Made by a program: the position numbers and the translations under genes | The notes under the pieces: model-generated | Databases searched by the model: none | What the model saw: the letters and a program-made list of their open reading frames with translations, nothing else | Told to the model about the DNA's origin: nothing | Part shown: positions 1 through 8,522 of the stretch, piece by piece | How positions within the stretch are numbered: the stretch's first letter is position 1 | Layout: each line of letters starts with the position of its first letter | From: Alphaproteobacteria bacterium | GTDB lineage: Bacteria; Pseudomonadota; Alphaproteobacteria; Micavibrionales; Micavibrionaceae | Length of the DNA stretch: 64,000 nt | Direction of reading: 5' to 3' | NCBI GenBank assembly: GCA_020848095.1 | Contig: JADLAT010000023.1 | Coordinates: 1-64,000 of the forward strand

Positions 1-281
1 ACCTTGGCAGCCGCCACAGCGTCCTGCGATGTGGCAACACCGGTCGGTCCCGTGAGCATATCGGCGATACCCTCAAATTTTGTGCCCTTCAGAGCAATCT
101 TGGCCAGTGTATTCTTCGTGACCTTGAAAGAAGCACCTTCCTTACGAAGCTCCCCACGGAAATCCGTAAGTTGCTTTACCGTCAAACCGGAATAATGCGT
201 AATAACGACCAGCTCTTCGTTGGTAAAGCGCTCTTTCAGTTCCTGAATTTCGGCTTCTTTTTGTGTGCGGCTCATACCCAT
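1..281 (-). CDS. rplJ: 50S ribosomal protein L10 (partial, N-terminal part)
   Basis: Partial gene running off the left edge, so only about 93 N-terminal residues are visible. The product anchors the L7/L12 stalk on the large ribosomal subunit and autoregulates its own operon. The translation begins MGMSRTQKEAEIQEL and continues with the L10 core, including VVITHYSGLTVKQLTDFR and FKVTKNTLAKIAL. I chose ATG at 281 because an AGGAG lies nine bases upstream (291-295). A second in-frame ATG at 275 is less well spaced. It is the first gene after a promoter and leader (282-496) and should continue into rplL-rpoB-rpoC beyond the window. Confidence 0.95.
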   Translation of the reverse strand, partial: MGMSRTQKEAEIQELKERFTNEELVVITHYSGLTVKQLTDFRGELRKEGASFKVTKNTLAKIALKGTKFEGIADMLTGPTGVATSQDAVAAAK

Positions 282-461
282 GCTTAAAATCTCCTAGCAA
301 ACATAAAATAAAAGGGATGACCCTTCCAAAAGGCTCACCCCATCCGAAACATGCAAAAAACAAACGCATCCCAATCTGGTGCTTGTTCGTTTTCCTTATC
401 TATGCAGGTCATTATGTTTTCTTTTGAAAACCCCTGCAGTCCCGGACAGGCCTAAACTTGA
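282..461 (-). promoter_or_regulatory. Structured 5' leader of rplJ, candidate L10 autoregulatory leader
   Basis: The mRNA between the predicted start site (about 461) and the rplJ ATG is about 180 nt long and folds in at least two places. One hairpin pairs 403-408 (TGCAGG) with 433-438, with a nested stem GTTTTC/GAAAAC (416-421 with 426-431). A second, imperfect hairpin pairs 315-319 with 341-345. The rplJ operon of many bacteria is controlled by L10-L7/L12 binding to such a leader. That function is inferred from position and folding only. Confidence 0.4.
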
Positions 462-467
462 AGCCGT

Positions 468-496
468 TTTCTATTGCATAAAAGGGAGCACGTCAA
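468..496 (-). promoter_or_regulatory. Sigma-70-type promoter of the rplJ operon
   Basis: Reading the minus strand: -35 TTGACG (496-491), a 17-bp spacer, and -10 TAGAAA (473-468), with transcription expected to start near 461. It lies between the rplA terminator and rplJ, where the rplJL-rpoBC promoter is normally found. Confidence 0.6.
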
Positions 497-565
497 GAGA
501 AATTATCACTTCTTTTTGCAAGAACACATGAGTCCGGTGTATTTACCCCGCCGCAGCGGCAAAAT

Positions 566-597
566 AAAAACCCCCGCCGTCATGGGCGAGGGTTTTT
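566..597 (-). terminator. Intrinsic terminator after rplA
   Basis: A 13-bp stem with one G-T wobble (566-578 with 585-597) and a 6-base loop. On the minus strand the stem ends in a run of T. It sits 23 bases past the rplA stop and separates the secE-rplA unit from the rplJ promoter. Confidence 0.85.
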
Positions 598-619
598 GTG
601 TTTTTTATATATAAAAAGC

Positions 620-1318
620 TTAAGCGGCCTTCAAAGCGTCGAGATCGATTTTCAATCCCGGGCCCATGGTCGAGGAGAGTGATACTTTCTCTATATATGT
701 ACCCTTTGCGCCTGATGGCTTGGCTTTGACGATGGCATCAAAAAAGGCAAGAATGTTTTCTGCCAGTTTTTTATCATCGAAGGAGGCCTTGCCAACGCCA
801 GCATGAACAATCCCGGCTTTTTCAGCACGAAACTCGATCGCGCCGCCCTTTGCCGCTTTTACAGCTTCGGCCACATTTGGCGTTACCGTGCCCAGCTTGG
901 GGTTAGGCATCAGACCCTTGGGTCCCAAAACCTTACCCAGCTGCCCGACAAGCACCATCATATCCGGCGTTGCAATACAGCGGTCAAAATCCATTTGTCC
1001 GGCCTTGATCATATCAGCAAGATCTTCCGCACCGACGATATCAGCACCGGCTTTTTTCGCTTCTTCTGCCTTGGCATCCTTGGCAAACACGGCCACACGG
1101 ACAGTCGTTCCCGTACCGTTAGGCAAGGAGATCATGCCGCGCACAGCCTGATCGGCGTGACGAGGGTCAACATTCAGATTGATGGAGATTTCAACGGTTT
1201 CGTCGAATTTCCGCTCTTTCGCAGATGTCTTCAGGATCTTGAGGGCATCTTCTACACTATAGAATTTCTGCCGATCCACCAACGCATTGGCCGCTTTCAT
1301 TTTTTTTGTACTGGTCAT
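620..1318 (-). CDS. rplA: 50S ribosomal protein L1
   Basis: 232 residues, the normal L1 length. L1 binds 23S rRNA at the E-site stalk and represses translation of the rplK-rplA mRNA. Seen: the N-terminal [11 protein letters not shown] segment, the central [14 protein letters not shown] strand, the signature [21 protein letters not shown] at about residues 121-141 and the C-terminal IDLDALKAA. It starts three bases after the rplK stop, so the two are translationally coupled. A strong terminator follows. Confidence 0.98.
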   Translation of the reverse strand: MTSTKKMKAANALVDRQKFYSVEDALKILKTSAKERKFDETVEISINLNVDPRHADQAVRGMISLPNGTGTTVRVAVFAKDAKAEEAKKAGADIVGAEDLADMIKAGQMDFDRCIATPDMMVLVGQLGKVLGPKGLMPNPKLGTVTPNVAEAVKAAKGGAIEFRAEKAGIVHAGVGKASFDDKKLAENILAFFDAIVKAKPSGAKGTYIEKVSLSSTMGPGLKIDLDALKAA

Positions 1319-1321
1319 GTC

Positions 1322-1750
1322 TTAACCCTCCACCACTTCTACGCCCATGGAGCGCGCCGATCCGGCAATAATCTTCACAGCCGCATCGATGTCATTGGCG
1401 TTTAGATCCACCATTTTCTTCTCAGCGATTTCCTTAATCTGGGATTTCTTGATCACGCCCGCACTGGCACGGCCAGGCGTCGCGCCACCCTTGGCAATTT
1501 TCACCGCTTGTTTGATGAAGTAGCTTGCAGGAGGTGTTTTCGTGATAAACGTGAAGGAACGATCTTCAAAAACCGTAATCACGACCGGCGTTGGAACGCC
1601 TTTCTGGCTCTCTGTATGAGCGTTAAACGCCTTACAGAACTCCATAATGTTCACGCCTTGCTGGCCCAATGCCGGGCCAACCGGAGGAGAGGGATTTGCC
1701 TGCCCGCCCGGGATAGTCAGGTTAATATAACCTTTGATTTTTTTTGCCAT
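1322..1750 (-). CDS. rplK: 50S ribosomal protein L11
   Basis: 142 residues, full length. It forms the GTPase-associated centre with 23S rRNA. Seen: the N-terminal domain with [19 protein letters not shown] and the C-terminal rRNA-binding domain with [18 protein letters not shown] and the closing [10 protein letters not shown]. First of the rplK-rplA pair, preceded by a 134-base leader after nusG that may hold an L1-binding site. Confidence 0.98.
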   Translation of the reverse strand: MAKKIKGYINLTIPGGQANPSPPVGPALGQQGVNIMEFCKAFNAHTESQKGVPTPVVITVFEDRSFTFITKTPPASYFIKQAVKIAKGGATPGRASAGVIKKSQIKEIAEKKMVDLNANDIDAAVKIIAGSARSMGVEVVEG

Positions 1751-1826
1751 TTCGAGCCTCTTTCCTTGTACTTTGCTATGAGGTCTGTGGTGCGGCTCAG
1801 GATATGGTCTTTACAACCCCGAAAAC

Positions 1827-1870
1827 CTCCCACAAGTTTTAAGTGAGGCGGACCTTAGTCCCACCCGCAC
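1827..1870 (-). promoter_or_regulatory. Possible L1-binding autoregulatory site in the rplK leader
   Basis: Between the nusG stop and the rplK start the minus strand carries a GC-rich imperfect hairpin, GGGTGGGAC-TAAG-GTCCGCCTCAC, followed by ACTTGTGGGAGG. L1 of many bacteria represses rplK-rplA by binding a stem-loop at this place that mimics its rRNA target. The position fits; binding is inferred. Confidence 0.35.
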
Positions 1871-1884
1871 TAAAAATCAAGAAT

Positions 1885-2421
1885 TTAAATCTTTTCAACT
1901 TGAGAGTATTCCAGCTCCACCGGCGTGGCCCGGCCAAAGATGGAAACGGACACCTTGAGTTTGGCCTTTTCCTCATCCACTTCCTCAACCATTCCGTTGA
2001 AAGACGCAAAGGGACCATCAACAACCTTAACCTCTTCGCCAATATCGTAAACAACGGATGGGCGCGGACGGTCGATCCCTTCTTGAACCTGTTTAAGAAT
2101 GCGCATTGCCTCACGCTCGGAAATGGCCACGGGCTTATTCCCGCCGGCGCCCAGAAAACCGCTGACTTTCGGGGTGTCCTTGATCAGGTGCCAGACGTTA
2201 TCATCCAGTTCAAGCTTCGCCAGAACATAGCCGGGGAAGAATTTGCGCTCCGTGTTCACGCGCTGACCGCGTTTAACCTCGACCACCTCTTCCATCGGCA
2301 CGAGAATTTCTTCCACTTTACTTTCCAGCCCCTGTTTACGGGCCTTATCCTTGATTGTCTCGGCGACTTTGGATTCAAAACCGGAATAAACGTGAAGGAC
2401 GTACCATTTTGCTGCTGACAT
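1885..2421 (-). CDS. nusG: Transcription termination/antitermination protein NusG
   Basis: 178 residues, normal length. NusG binds RNA polymerase at its N-terminal NGN domain and Rho or ribosomal protein S10 at its C-terminal KOW domain. Seen: [19 protein letters not shown] at the start, [26 protein letters not shown], and the KOW segment [21 protein letters not shown] near residue 130. It lies 37 bases after secE in the usual secE-nusG order. Confidence 0.98.
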   Translation of the reverse strand: MSAAKWYVLHVYSGFESKVAETIKDKARKQGLESKVEEILVPMEEVVEVKRGQRVNTERKFFPGYVLAKLELDDNVWHLIKDTPKVSGFLGAGGNKPVAISEREAMRILKQVQEGIDRPRPSVVYDIGEEVKVVDGPFASFNGMVEEVDEEKAKLKVSVSIFGRATPVELEYSQVEKI

Positions 2422-2458
2422 AACTTTTCTCTCTTAGAAATTTTTTATTTTAAAACTT

Positions 2459-2656
2459 TTACAACCCGAGGCCGACAATCAGACGCACGACATAGGCTAT
2501 GATCTGATCGGCGAAATACAAAAACAAGGACGCAAAAAAGACCATAATGAAAACCGCGATTGTGCTCACCATCGTTTCCTGACGCGAAGGCCAGGTGATC
2601 TTTCTGGCCTCAATCCGAACTTGTTTAAAAAACGTTATTGGGCCAGCTTTTGCCAT
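2459..2656 (-). CDS. secE: Preprotein translocase subunit SecE
   Basis: 65 residues, the short single-span form common outside enterobacteria. It clamps the SecY channel. The N-terminal amphipathic part FFKQVRIEARKITWPSRQET carries the conserved WPS motif, followed by one membrane span (about residues 31-60). It heads the secE-nusG-rplK-rplA run. The tRNA-Trp and tuf genes that precede secE in many relatives are not here. Confidence 0.97.
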   Translation of the reverse strand: MAKAGPITFFKQVRIEARKITWPSRQETMVSTIAVFIMVFFASLFLYFADQIIAYVVRLIVGLGL

Positions 2657-2689
2657 GATTTTCGTCCTTTTCTCCGTTTTCCCTCCAGA

Positions 2690-2722
2690 GGTTCGTAAGC
2701 GCCGGGCGCTTTTTTATGAACC
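2690..2722. other. Hairpin in the secE upstream region
   Basis: Nested inverted repeats between the carboxyltransferase gene and secE: GGTTC/GAACC (2690-2694 with 2718-2722) enclosing AAGCGC-CGG-GCGCTT (2697-2711). On the plus strand it is followed by T residues, but no plus gene precedes it. On the minus strand it would lie in the secE leader or end the upstream transcript. Role unknown. Confidence 0.3.
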
Positions 2723-2783
2723 ATCAAATCAGGGAGTGCTGCCTTAATAGCGCAGCTTGCACCAAAATTCCAGAGAAAATTTA

Positions 2784-4850
2784 TTAATTGCTAGCGACAA
2801 GCCTTAGCGTATTTTCCACAACAGGTGTTTGTCGTGGTTTTGCAAACTCACGCGCATGGAAGGGCGCCAAAATTCCAGTATTAATTTCTGAAATGCCTTT
2901 ACCGGCGCACATATCTTGAATAATCGTATTCAAATGACGCGCTGCGCCATGGCTAAATCCGTGTTCCTGCGCATATCCCCCAACACGGTCATGAAAATCT
3001 GTTATAATATCACGTGCTTGATCGCGATATTTTTTATCAACCGCCATTAAATACTCCGGCTGTGGGCGCATGGCAAATGCGGGTGGTTGAATATGCCTTT
3101 GCAAGGTTACTACAGCCTGTGCCAGTTCTTCAAACGCAGCAGGTCCGCCGATATGCTCTATAAACCCGCGACTTAAAGGCGGCGCTTTTTGAATGCCGAA
3201 CACGCCGCCGGACATCCATGATTCTCTCAAAAGGCTTTGCCTTTTATCTTGCCCGTTATCTACCGGTAAACCCTCCCGCTCAGTGTGTTCCAGATAGGCA
3301 CGCGGCAACGGGCGCAACCCGGCCGGGTTTAATTTTCCAGCGTGTTTTTTTTCTACAAAATCCACTCCCAGATTTGGATTTGCCGGATTGCGCAAGACCG
3401 CGGCAATCAAAACATCTTCATCGGCAGGATTTTCAATGCCACGTTCCTGAAGCTTGGCACGGGCCGTTTCCATACCCGGCGGCAAAGGATTCGCAGACAG
3501 ATCTATGGGTCTATCCAGTTTGAGTTGAGTCAATGCCATGCTTACCAGTTTCGGGTCTGCGCTTTCAGGCACCTTGCCCAACCCACCCGCCAGATAATTG
3601 GCCGTAGGACCCGTTAAACTCGCTAAAGGATCTTTCCCCTGCGCCTTGCGCAGTACCGCGAAAGCCGCCTCCGTGGTCGTCAACATCGCATAAGGTGTCA
3701 CCTGCGTTGGGTTTCCGAGACGCGGCAGTATTTCCGCCTGCATTTCATAGACAGCGATCTGAATTTCGTCCCAGTCTGTTGTGCCCAGTGCTGCCGACAA
3801 ATTGGCCTCCAACCCTGGAATCGCGCGCAAAGTGGATGAAGCGCCGCCGGGTGCCCGCGCCGCACGCATAGCCGAGAGCAGGCGCGGATTATATTTGGTT
3901 TCAGAATCACGGTAACGCGCCCGCAGTTCCAGAAGCGACTTCCTGTCGGCCTCAATCGCGTCCATATTCACATCAGGCGCACCGGCCCTTACTTTTTCAT
4001 CAGGATGCGCCAAAATCGCATCACGCATTTTTAAAATATCGGGCTGGGCCGTATTGCCGGCAATGGCCGGGTGCAGCACATCAACACCAACGATTTTACC
4101 CCGTGCTGCCGCCGCCTCAATCGCCGCCATATATGCTGGAATTGCCTCCCCATACGTATCATGAACGTGAATATCTATGGTTTGTTCCGGCAGCTGCTCC
4201 AGCAGCTCAGTTACCAGTTCGCGCACAAACCCGGCATCGATACGCCCGCTGGCAGATTTAAGATATAAACCTTTATGACCGCTCTCTATAAGCTCCTTCG
4301 CAGCCTTAACACAACTTTCCAGCGTGATATTAGGATTATCCTCGATACATATCCCCCCTTGCGCGGAGATATCCAGCCCCGTTTCTTCACGAAGTTCCTG
4401 TACAGCATGCGCCACGGATTCCATACGCGCCGTATCGTTCAGGCCGTGAAAATTCTGGAACACCTGTACCCCGGCTTCGGCATGGGCGCGCAATGTGGCC
4501 TTAATGACATCATAGGGGGAAGCTTCATACCCAACACCGCATTCATTACGAAACAGGGCTGTTTTCACCGCATCGGGATAAGCTGCATTGATCGTGTTAA
4601 TAAACTCATTCGGTTCACGATCCTTGGAGGCCGGGACCGCATAAAGAGTGCCGCCGTTAGTCTGTAGCGTTCCATCGCCAATTGTCATGCGACCAGCGTT
4701 AGGGTGCGTGGCGGCTATTGCTGCCGCAGGAACATCCGCTCCCATCAAGGACTGAATGGAATCACGGAGGGTATTGTTAAGCCTTATTTTTTGAACGGGA
4801 GGGGGCGTGGTGTTGGATACCGTTGTAAATTGTGTGCTGACCGTGTCCAT
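2784..4850 (-). CDS. Biotin-less carboxyltransferase of the pyruvate carboxylase / oxaloacetate decarboxylase alpha type
   Basis: 688 residues from ATG 4850. An upstream TTG at 4895 is in frame, but the GGTGAGG at 4862-4868 favours 4850. The N-terminal half is a DRE-TIM metallolyase barrel. It has TLRDSIQSL (equivalent of RDAHQS, metal-binding Asp), FRNECGVGY, VFQNFHGLND, LYLKSASG (equivalent of the carbamylated metal-ligand Lys) and the metal-ligand pair IDIHVHDTYG. A PGGASSTL segment aligns with PGGQYTNL, placing Ser at the catalytic Thr. The conserved PYC_OADA region follows (VTPYAML, LAGGLGKVPE, DEDVLIAAVL). The last 130 or so residues are unfamiliar, and no MKM biotinylation motif is present. 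No biotin carboxylase or decarboxylase beta/gamma gene is nearby. Family membership is clear; substrate and partner are unknown. Confidence 0.8.
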   Translation of the reverse strand: MDTVSTQFTTVSNTTPPPVQKIRLNNTLRDSIQSLMGADVPAAAIAATHPNAGRMTIGDGTLQTNGGTLYAVPASKDREPNEFINTINAAYPDAVKTALFRNECGVGYEASPYDVIKATLRAHAEAGVQVFQNFHGLNDTARMESVAHAVQELREETGLDISAQGGICIEDNPNITLESCVKAAKELIESGHKGLYLKSASGRIDAGFVRELVTELLEQLPEQTIDIHVHDTYGEAIPAYMAAIEAAAARGKIVGVDVLHPAIAGNTAQPDILKMRDAILAHPDEKVRAGAPDVNMDAIEADRKSLLELRARYRDSETKYNPRLLSAMRAARAPGGASSTLRAIPGLEANLSAALGTTDWDEIQIAVYEMQAEILPRLGNPTQVTPYAMLTTTEAAFAVLRKAQGKDPLASLTGPTANYLAGGLGKVPESADPKLVSMALTQLKLDRPIDLSANPLPPGMETARAKLQERGIENPADEDVLIAAVLRNPANPNLGVDFVEKKHAGKLNPAGLRPLPRAYLEHTEREGLPVDNGQDKRQSLLRESWMSGGVFGIQKAPPLSRGFIEHIGGPAAFEELAQAVVTLQRHIQPPAFAMRPQPEYLMAVDKKYRDQARDIITDFHDRVGGYAQEHGFSHGAARHLNTIIQDMCAGKGISEINTGILAPFHAREFAKPRQTPVVENTLRLVASN

Positions 4851-5061
4851 AAAAATGTAAACCTCACCTGCAAATTTTTTTGTTCGTTGAGGCAAGTGGG
4901 CTTATAGACGCATCAAAAGATCACGCGCCGCCCTTCCGAAAATTCCTCAAACTTATTATGTATTGTTCATAAAACAATGTTTCCTATAGCGTCAACGAAA
5001 TTTTATTGTGCGCCGTAGCAATTCAAAGCACAGATGGGGGTATAAGAGAATGCGTAAAATA

Positions 5062-5092
5062 AGCACCGCTTACCTATAGGCAAAGCGGTGCT
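5062..5092 (-). terminator. Terminator after gcvPB
   Basis: A perfect 10-bp stem, AGCACCGCTT / AAGCGGTGCT, with an 11-base loop, 24 bases beyond the gcvPB stop. On the minus strand it is followed by TATTTTA. The remaining sequence up to the carboxyltransferase start (about 210 bases) shows no gene. Confidence 0.75.
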
Positions 5093-5115
5093 CAAATTGC
5101 ATCTGGAAAAATAAA

Positions 5116-6651
5116 TTATTTCCAGCGTAAAACGGGGTTACGGGCGGCTTTGACCTCATCAAGGCGGCGGCGCGGCGTGGAATGAGGGAAGGCATGGAAT
5201 GTCTCCTCCGCATTTTCAAGGCGCGCCTGAGCGGCGATGTCCTTCATAACATCAATGAAATGGTCTATTGCAGCCTTGGATTCGGTTTCCGTTGGCTCGA
5301 CCAGCATAGTACCCGGTAACACCAGCGGGAAATACACCGTCATTGGATGAAAACCATGCTCTACCAGCGCCTTGGCCATGTCGAGCGTTGAAACGCCGTT
5401 TTCCTTCTGTTTTTTGTCCGTAAATAAGGCCTCATGCATGCACGGCCCCTGAGCCGCGAATGGCGCATGGAAATCGCCCTCCAGCGCACGCAGGATATAA
5501 TTAGCCGCCAGAACGGCATCTTCCGAGACCTGCTTCAGGCCATCCCCGCCATGGGAAAGCATATAGGTCAGCGCCCGCACATGCATGCCGAACTGCCCCT
5601 GATAGCCCTTTAAACGGCCCATCGTTTCAGGGCGATCCGCCTCGGTCTCCAGATGGTAGTTTTCGCCATTTTTAACAACCGTGGGGACAGGCAAGTATTT
5701 CGCCAGCTCTTCGGTCACGCAGATCGGGCCGGAACCCGGGCCGCCGCCGCCATGGGGGGTTGAGAATGTTTTATGCAGATTGATATGCATGACATCCACG
5801 CCGAAATCAGCAGGGCGAATTTTACCCACCAGCGCATTGAAATTGGCGCCATCACAATAAAAATACCCACCGGCCTTACGCAATTCGGCGGCAATGGGAA
5901 GAATTTCTTTCTCGAACAGTCCACAAGTGTTGGGGTTTGTGACCATCATACCGGCGACATCCGCGCCGTCCGGGTCGGTCAGATACAAAGCTTCCTTGAA
6001 CGCCGCCAGAGAGAGCATGCCGTTTTCCCTGGTAGAAATATTACGCACCTCATAGCCGCACATGGCCGCCGTAGCCGGGTTGGTTCCATGGGCCGAATCG
6101 GGCGTTAAGATAACGCGGCGCTGCTTCTGCCCCTTCATCTCATGCGCCCGTTGAATGGTCATGATGCCCGCGAGTTCCCCGTGCGCCCCTGCTGCCGGGC
6201 TTAAGCAAATGCCGGGCAGGCCGGTCATTTCAGAAAGCCAGTTTTGTAATTCATACATCAAGGCCAATGCGCCTTGAGTCGTGCTTTCGGGCTGCAAAGG
6301 ATGCAGAGCCGCAAAACCGGGCAACCGCGCCACTTTTTCATTCAAGCGCGGATTGTGCTTCATCGTGCAGGAGCCCAGCGGGAAAAAGCCGTGGTCAATG
6401 GAATAATTCCATGTGCTCATGCGCACAAAATGCCGCAAAGCCTGTGGCTCAGAGACCTGTGGCAGGCCCATATCACCGCGCGGTGCAAAACCGGTGCGCA
6501 AAGCAAGCCCTTCGGGCGCGGGCATGTCCACGCCGGAATGATCCGAGCGTTCCTTCTCCCAGAGCAGGTTTTCTTCGTAATGCAGACCGCGATTGCCATC
6601 AGCCATTTTTGTTTCTTCCATCGTTTGTTCGATTTTCTTTTCGGCGGTCAT
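5116..6651 (-). CDS. gcvPB: Glycine dehydrogenase (decarboxylating) subunit 2
   Basis: 511 residues. Catalytic half of the split P-protein, a PLP enzyme that decarboxylates glycine and passes the aminomethyl group to lipoyl-GcvH. Seen: YSIDHGFFPLGSCTMKHNPR near residue 81, the PLP-lysine segment HINLHKTFSTPHGGGGPGSGP near 290, and LEPTETESK-like LVEPTETESK near the end. The ATG overlaps the gcvPA stop as ATGA, so the two subunits are translated together. The N-terminal 15 or so residues (MTAEKKIEQTMEETKM) are a charged extension. Confidence 0.97.
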   Translation of the reverse strand: MTAEKKIEQTMEETKMADGNRGLHYEENLLWEKERSDHSGVDMPAPEGLALRTGFAPRGDMGLPQVSEPQALRHFVRMSTWNYSIDHGFFPLGSCTMKHNPRLNEKVARLPGFAALHPLQPESTTQGALALMYELQNWLSEMTGLPGICLSPAAGAHGELAGIMTIQRAHEMKGQKQRRVILTPDSAHGTNPATAAMCGYEVRNISTRENGMLSLAAFKEALYLTDPDGADVAGMMVTNPNTCGLFEKEILPIAAELRKAGGYFYCDGANFNALVGKIRPADFGVDVMHINLHKTFSTPHGGGGPGSGPICVTEELAKYLPVPTVVKNGENYHLETEADRPETMGRLKGYQGQFGMHVRALTYMLSHGGDGLKQVSEDAVLAANYILRALEGDFHAPFAAQGPCMHEALFTDKKQKENGVSTLDMAKALVEHGFHPMTVYFPLVLPGTMLVEPTETESKAAIDHFIDVMKDIAAQARLENAEETFHAFPHSTPRRRLDEVKAARNPVLRWK

Positions 6652-7928
6652 GCCAGCACCTCTTCCAAAACGGTGGCAAAAGTTTCTATGTCGTCTTCTG
6701 TGGTCATTTCCGTGGCGGCCACCAGCAATCTGCCGCCCTCCAGCGGATAGCCCGCGATGATTCCCGCGCCAGCCAGTTTTTCCACCACTTCGGCAGCAGG
6801 CTTGGAAAGTTCCACCGTGAATTCATTAAAGAAGCTCTCATTCACGATTTTTACGCCTTTAACTTTTTCCAGCGCATCGGCCGTCTTGATCGCCGCTTCG
6901 TGATTCAAGCGTGCGAGATCGCGGAAACCGTTTTCACCCAGCAAGGCCATATGCACCGTAAAGGCCAGTGCGCATAATCCCTGATTCGTACAGATATTGG
7001 AGGTCGCCTTTTCGCGGCGGATATGCTGCTCCCGCGTGGAGAGAGTCAGCACGAAACCACGGCGCCCGTCTGCATCTTCGGTCATGCCGCAAACACGGCC
7101 CGGCATCTGCCGCAGATGTTTTTCCCGGCAGGCAAAAAAGCCCAGATGGGGGCCGCCAAAACTCATGGAGATGCCGATGCTCTGTGCCTCCCCGCAAACA
7201 ATATCAGCCTGCGCGGGGGCGGGCAGCAGCCCCAGAGAAAGAATTTCATTGATAACAACGATCAGCAATGCGCCCGTTTCATCACAAATCTTGCGCCATT
7301 CATCATATTTTGCGGGGTTACCCAGAAAGTCCGGTGATTGCACGATTACGCAAGCGCAGCTCTCATCCGGCGCACCATCAACAATTACGGCATCATCGAA
7401 ATTGCTCATATAGGTTTTAAGCACTTCGCGGTATTCAGGGTGGAGCGTATTGCCAATGGCAACCTTGCGGCGGCGGGTCAAACGCATAGCCATCAGCGCG
7501 GCCTCCGTACAGGCGGTCGATCCGTCATAAAGAGAGGCGTTGGCGATTTCCTGTCCCGTTAATTGCGCGATAAAGGTTTGAAACTCAAAAATAACCTGTA
7601 GCGTGCCCTGCGCGATTTCCGGTTGATAGGGCGTGTAGGCCGTCAGAAACTCGGAACGCTGCATCACATGATCAACGCTGGCCGGGATATGGTGGTAATA
7701 CACGCCCGCGCCCAGGAAGAAAGGCCCTTGTGTCGCGTTGTGATTTTGATTGGCGTATTGTGTGAGAATGCGCTCTACCTCAAGTTCACCCTTATGATCC
7801 GGCAGATCAACCCGGCCCTTAACAAAGGCAGAAGGCGGCACATCCGTGTAGAGATCATCAACGGATTTTACGCCGATTGTTTTGAGCATTTCTGCTCTGG
7901 CATTTTTGGTCTGGGGCAGATATCGCAT
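6648..7928 (-). CDS. gcvPA: Glycine dehydrogenase (decarboxylating) subunit 1
   Basis: 426 residues from ATG 7928 (MRYLPQTKNARAEML). An in-frame TTG at 7952 would add eight residues but has no ribosome site. It is the non-catalytic partner of gcvPB in the two-gene P-protein found in alphaproteobacteria, archaea and Gram-positives. Seen: GAGVYYHHIPASVDHV, TAYTPYQPEIAQGTLQ, NASLYDGSTACTEAAL and GGPHLGFFACREKHLRQMPGR, all typical of this subunit. It is preceded by gcvH and overlaps gcvPB by four bases. Confidence 0.97.
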   Translation of the reverse strand: MRYLPQTKNARAEMLKTIGVKSVDDLYTDVPPSAFVKGRVDLPDHKGELEVERILTQYANQNHNATQGPFFLGAGVYYHHIPASVDHVMQRSEFLTAYTPYQPEIAQGTLQVIFEFQTFIAQLTGQEIANASLYDGSTACTEAALMAMRLTRRRKVAIGNTLHPEYREVLKTYMSNFDDAVIVDGAPDESCACVIVQSPDFLGNPAKYDEWRKICDETGALLIVVINEILSLGLLPAPAQADIVCGEAQSIGISMSFGGPHLGFFACREKHLRQMPGRVCGMTEDADGRRGFVLTLSTREQHIRREKATSNICTNQGLCALAFTVHMALLGENGFRDLARLNHEAAIKTADALEKVKGVKIVNESFFNEFTVELSKPAAEVVEKLAGAGIIAGYPLEGGRLLVAATEMTTEDDIETFATVLEEVLA

Positions 7929-8004
7929 TTTTTCACCACGCAATTTATACAAAAAGACTTAAAAGGAGGGTTTTAATTCACCCGCCAGTCCGTTCGTTGT
8001 TTGT

Positions 8005-8379
8005 CTATATCGTTTTCAAGTAATCTTCGTAGGCGGCTTCATTCATTAAACCGTCAAGCTGTGATGCATCACTCATTTTAATTTTGGCAATCCAGCCGCC
8101 CTCTTTCAGAGGTTTTGCAATCATTTCCGGATCACCGGGCATGTTGTCGTTGGCCTCAACCACTTCGCCATCAACGGGGGAGTAAACCTCAGCCGCCGTT
8201 TTAACCGATTCCACAACAGCAAAATATTCTTTTTTCTTAACCTGTTTGCCAATCTCCGGCAATTCGACAAAGACCAGATCGCCCAAGGCGTCCTGCGCAT
8301 ATTTTGTGATGCCCACCCAAGCGATATCGCCATCGACGTAAATACATTCGTGATCTTGTGTAAATTTCAGTCCGCCCAT
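8005..8379 (-). CDS. gcvH: Glycine cleavage system H protein
   Basis: 124 residues, normal length. The lipoyl carrier that shuttles the aminomethyl group between P, T and L proteins. The lipoyl-lysine lies in VESVKTAAEVYSPVDGEV at residue 60, preceded by LGDLVFVELPEIG. A 76-base gap separates it from gcvPA. The L protein (lipoamide dehydrogenase) is not in the window and is normally shared with 2-oxoacid dehydrogenases. Confidence 0.98.
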   Translation of the reverse strand: MGGLKFTQDHECIYVDGDIAWVGITKYAQDALGDLVFVELPEIGKQVKKKEYFAVVESVKTAAEVYSPVDGEVVEANDNMPGDPEMIAKPLKEGGWIAKIKMSDASQLDGLMNEAAYEDYLKTI

Positions 8380-8522
8380 TTTTCAATCTTTCCCTTGGAG
8401 GTTAATATTCACTTTTATGATTTCATCGCCTTTTTTACACCGAGAGTCAATCTAGCCCGGCACTTTATCCCTGTTTGCACCCGCGCTAGCAAAACACGGG
8501 CACTGAATTTTCAGGCCGAATC

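Noticed and set aside
803-1405. 200-residue plus-strand frame opposite rplA/rplK
   Set aside because: Antisense shadow of highly conserved ribosomal genes; composition is not protein-like.
2657-2783. tRNA-Trp gene upstream of secE
   Set aside because: No cloverleaf and no CCA anticodon arm; the hairpin there is too short and lacks tRNA consensus bases.
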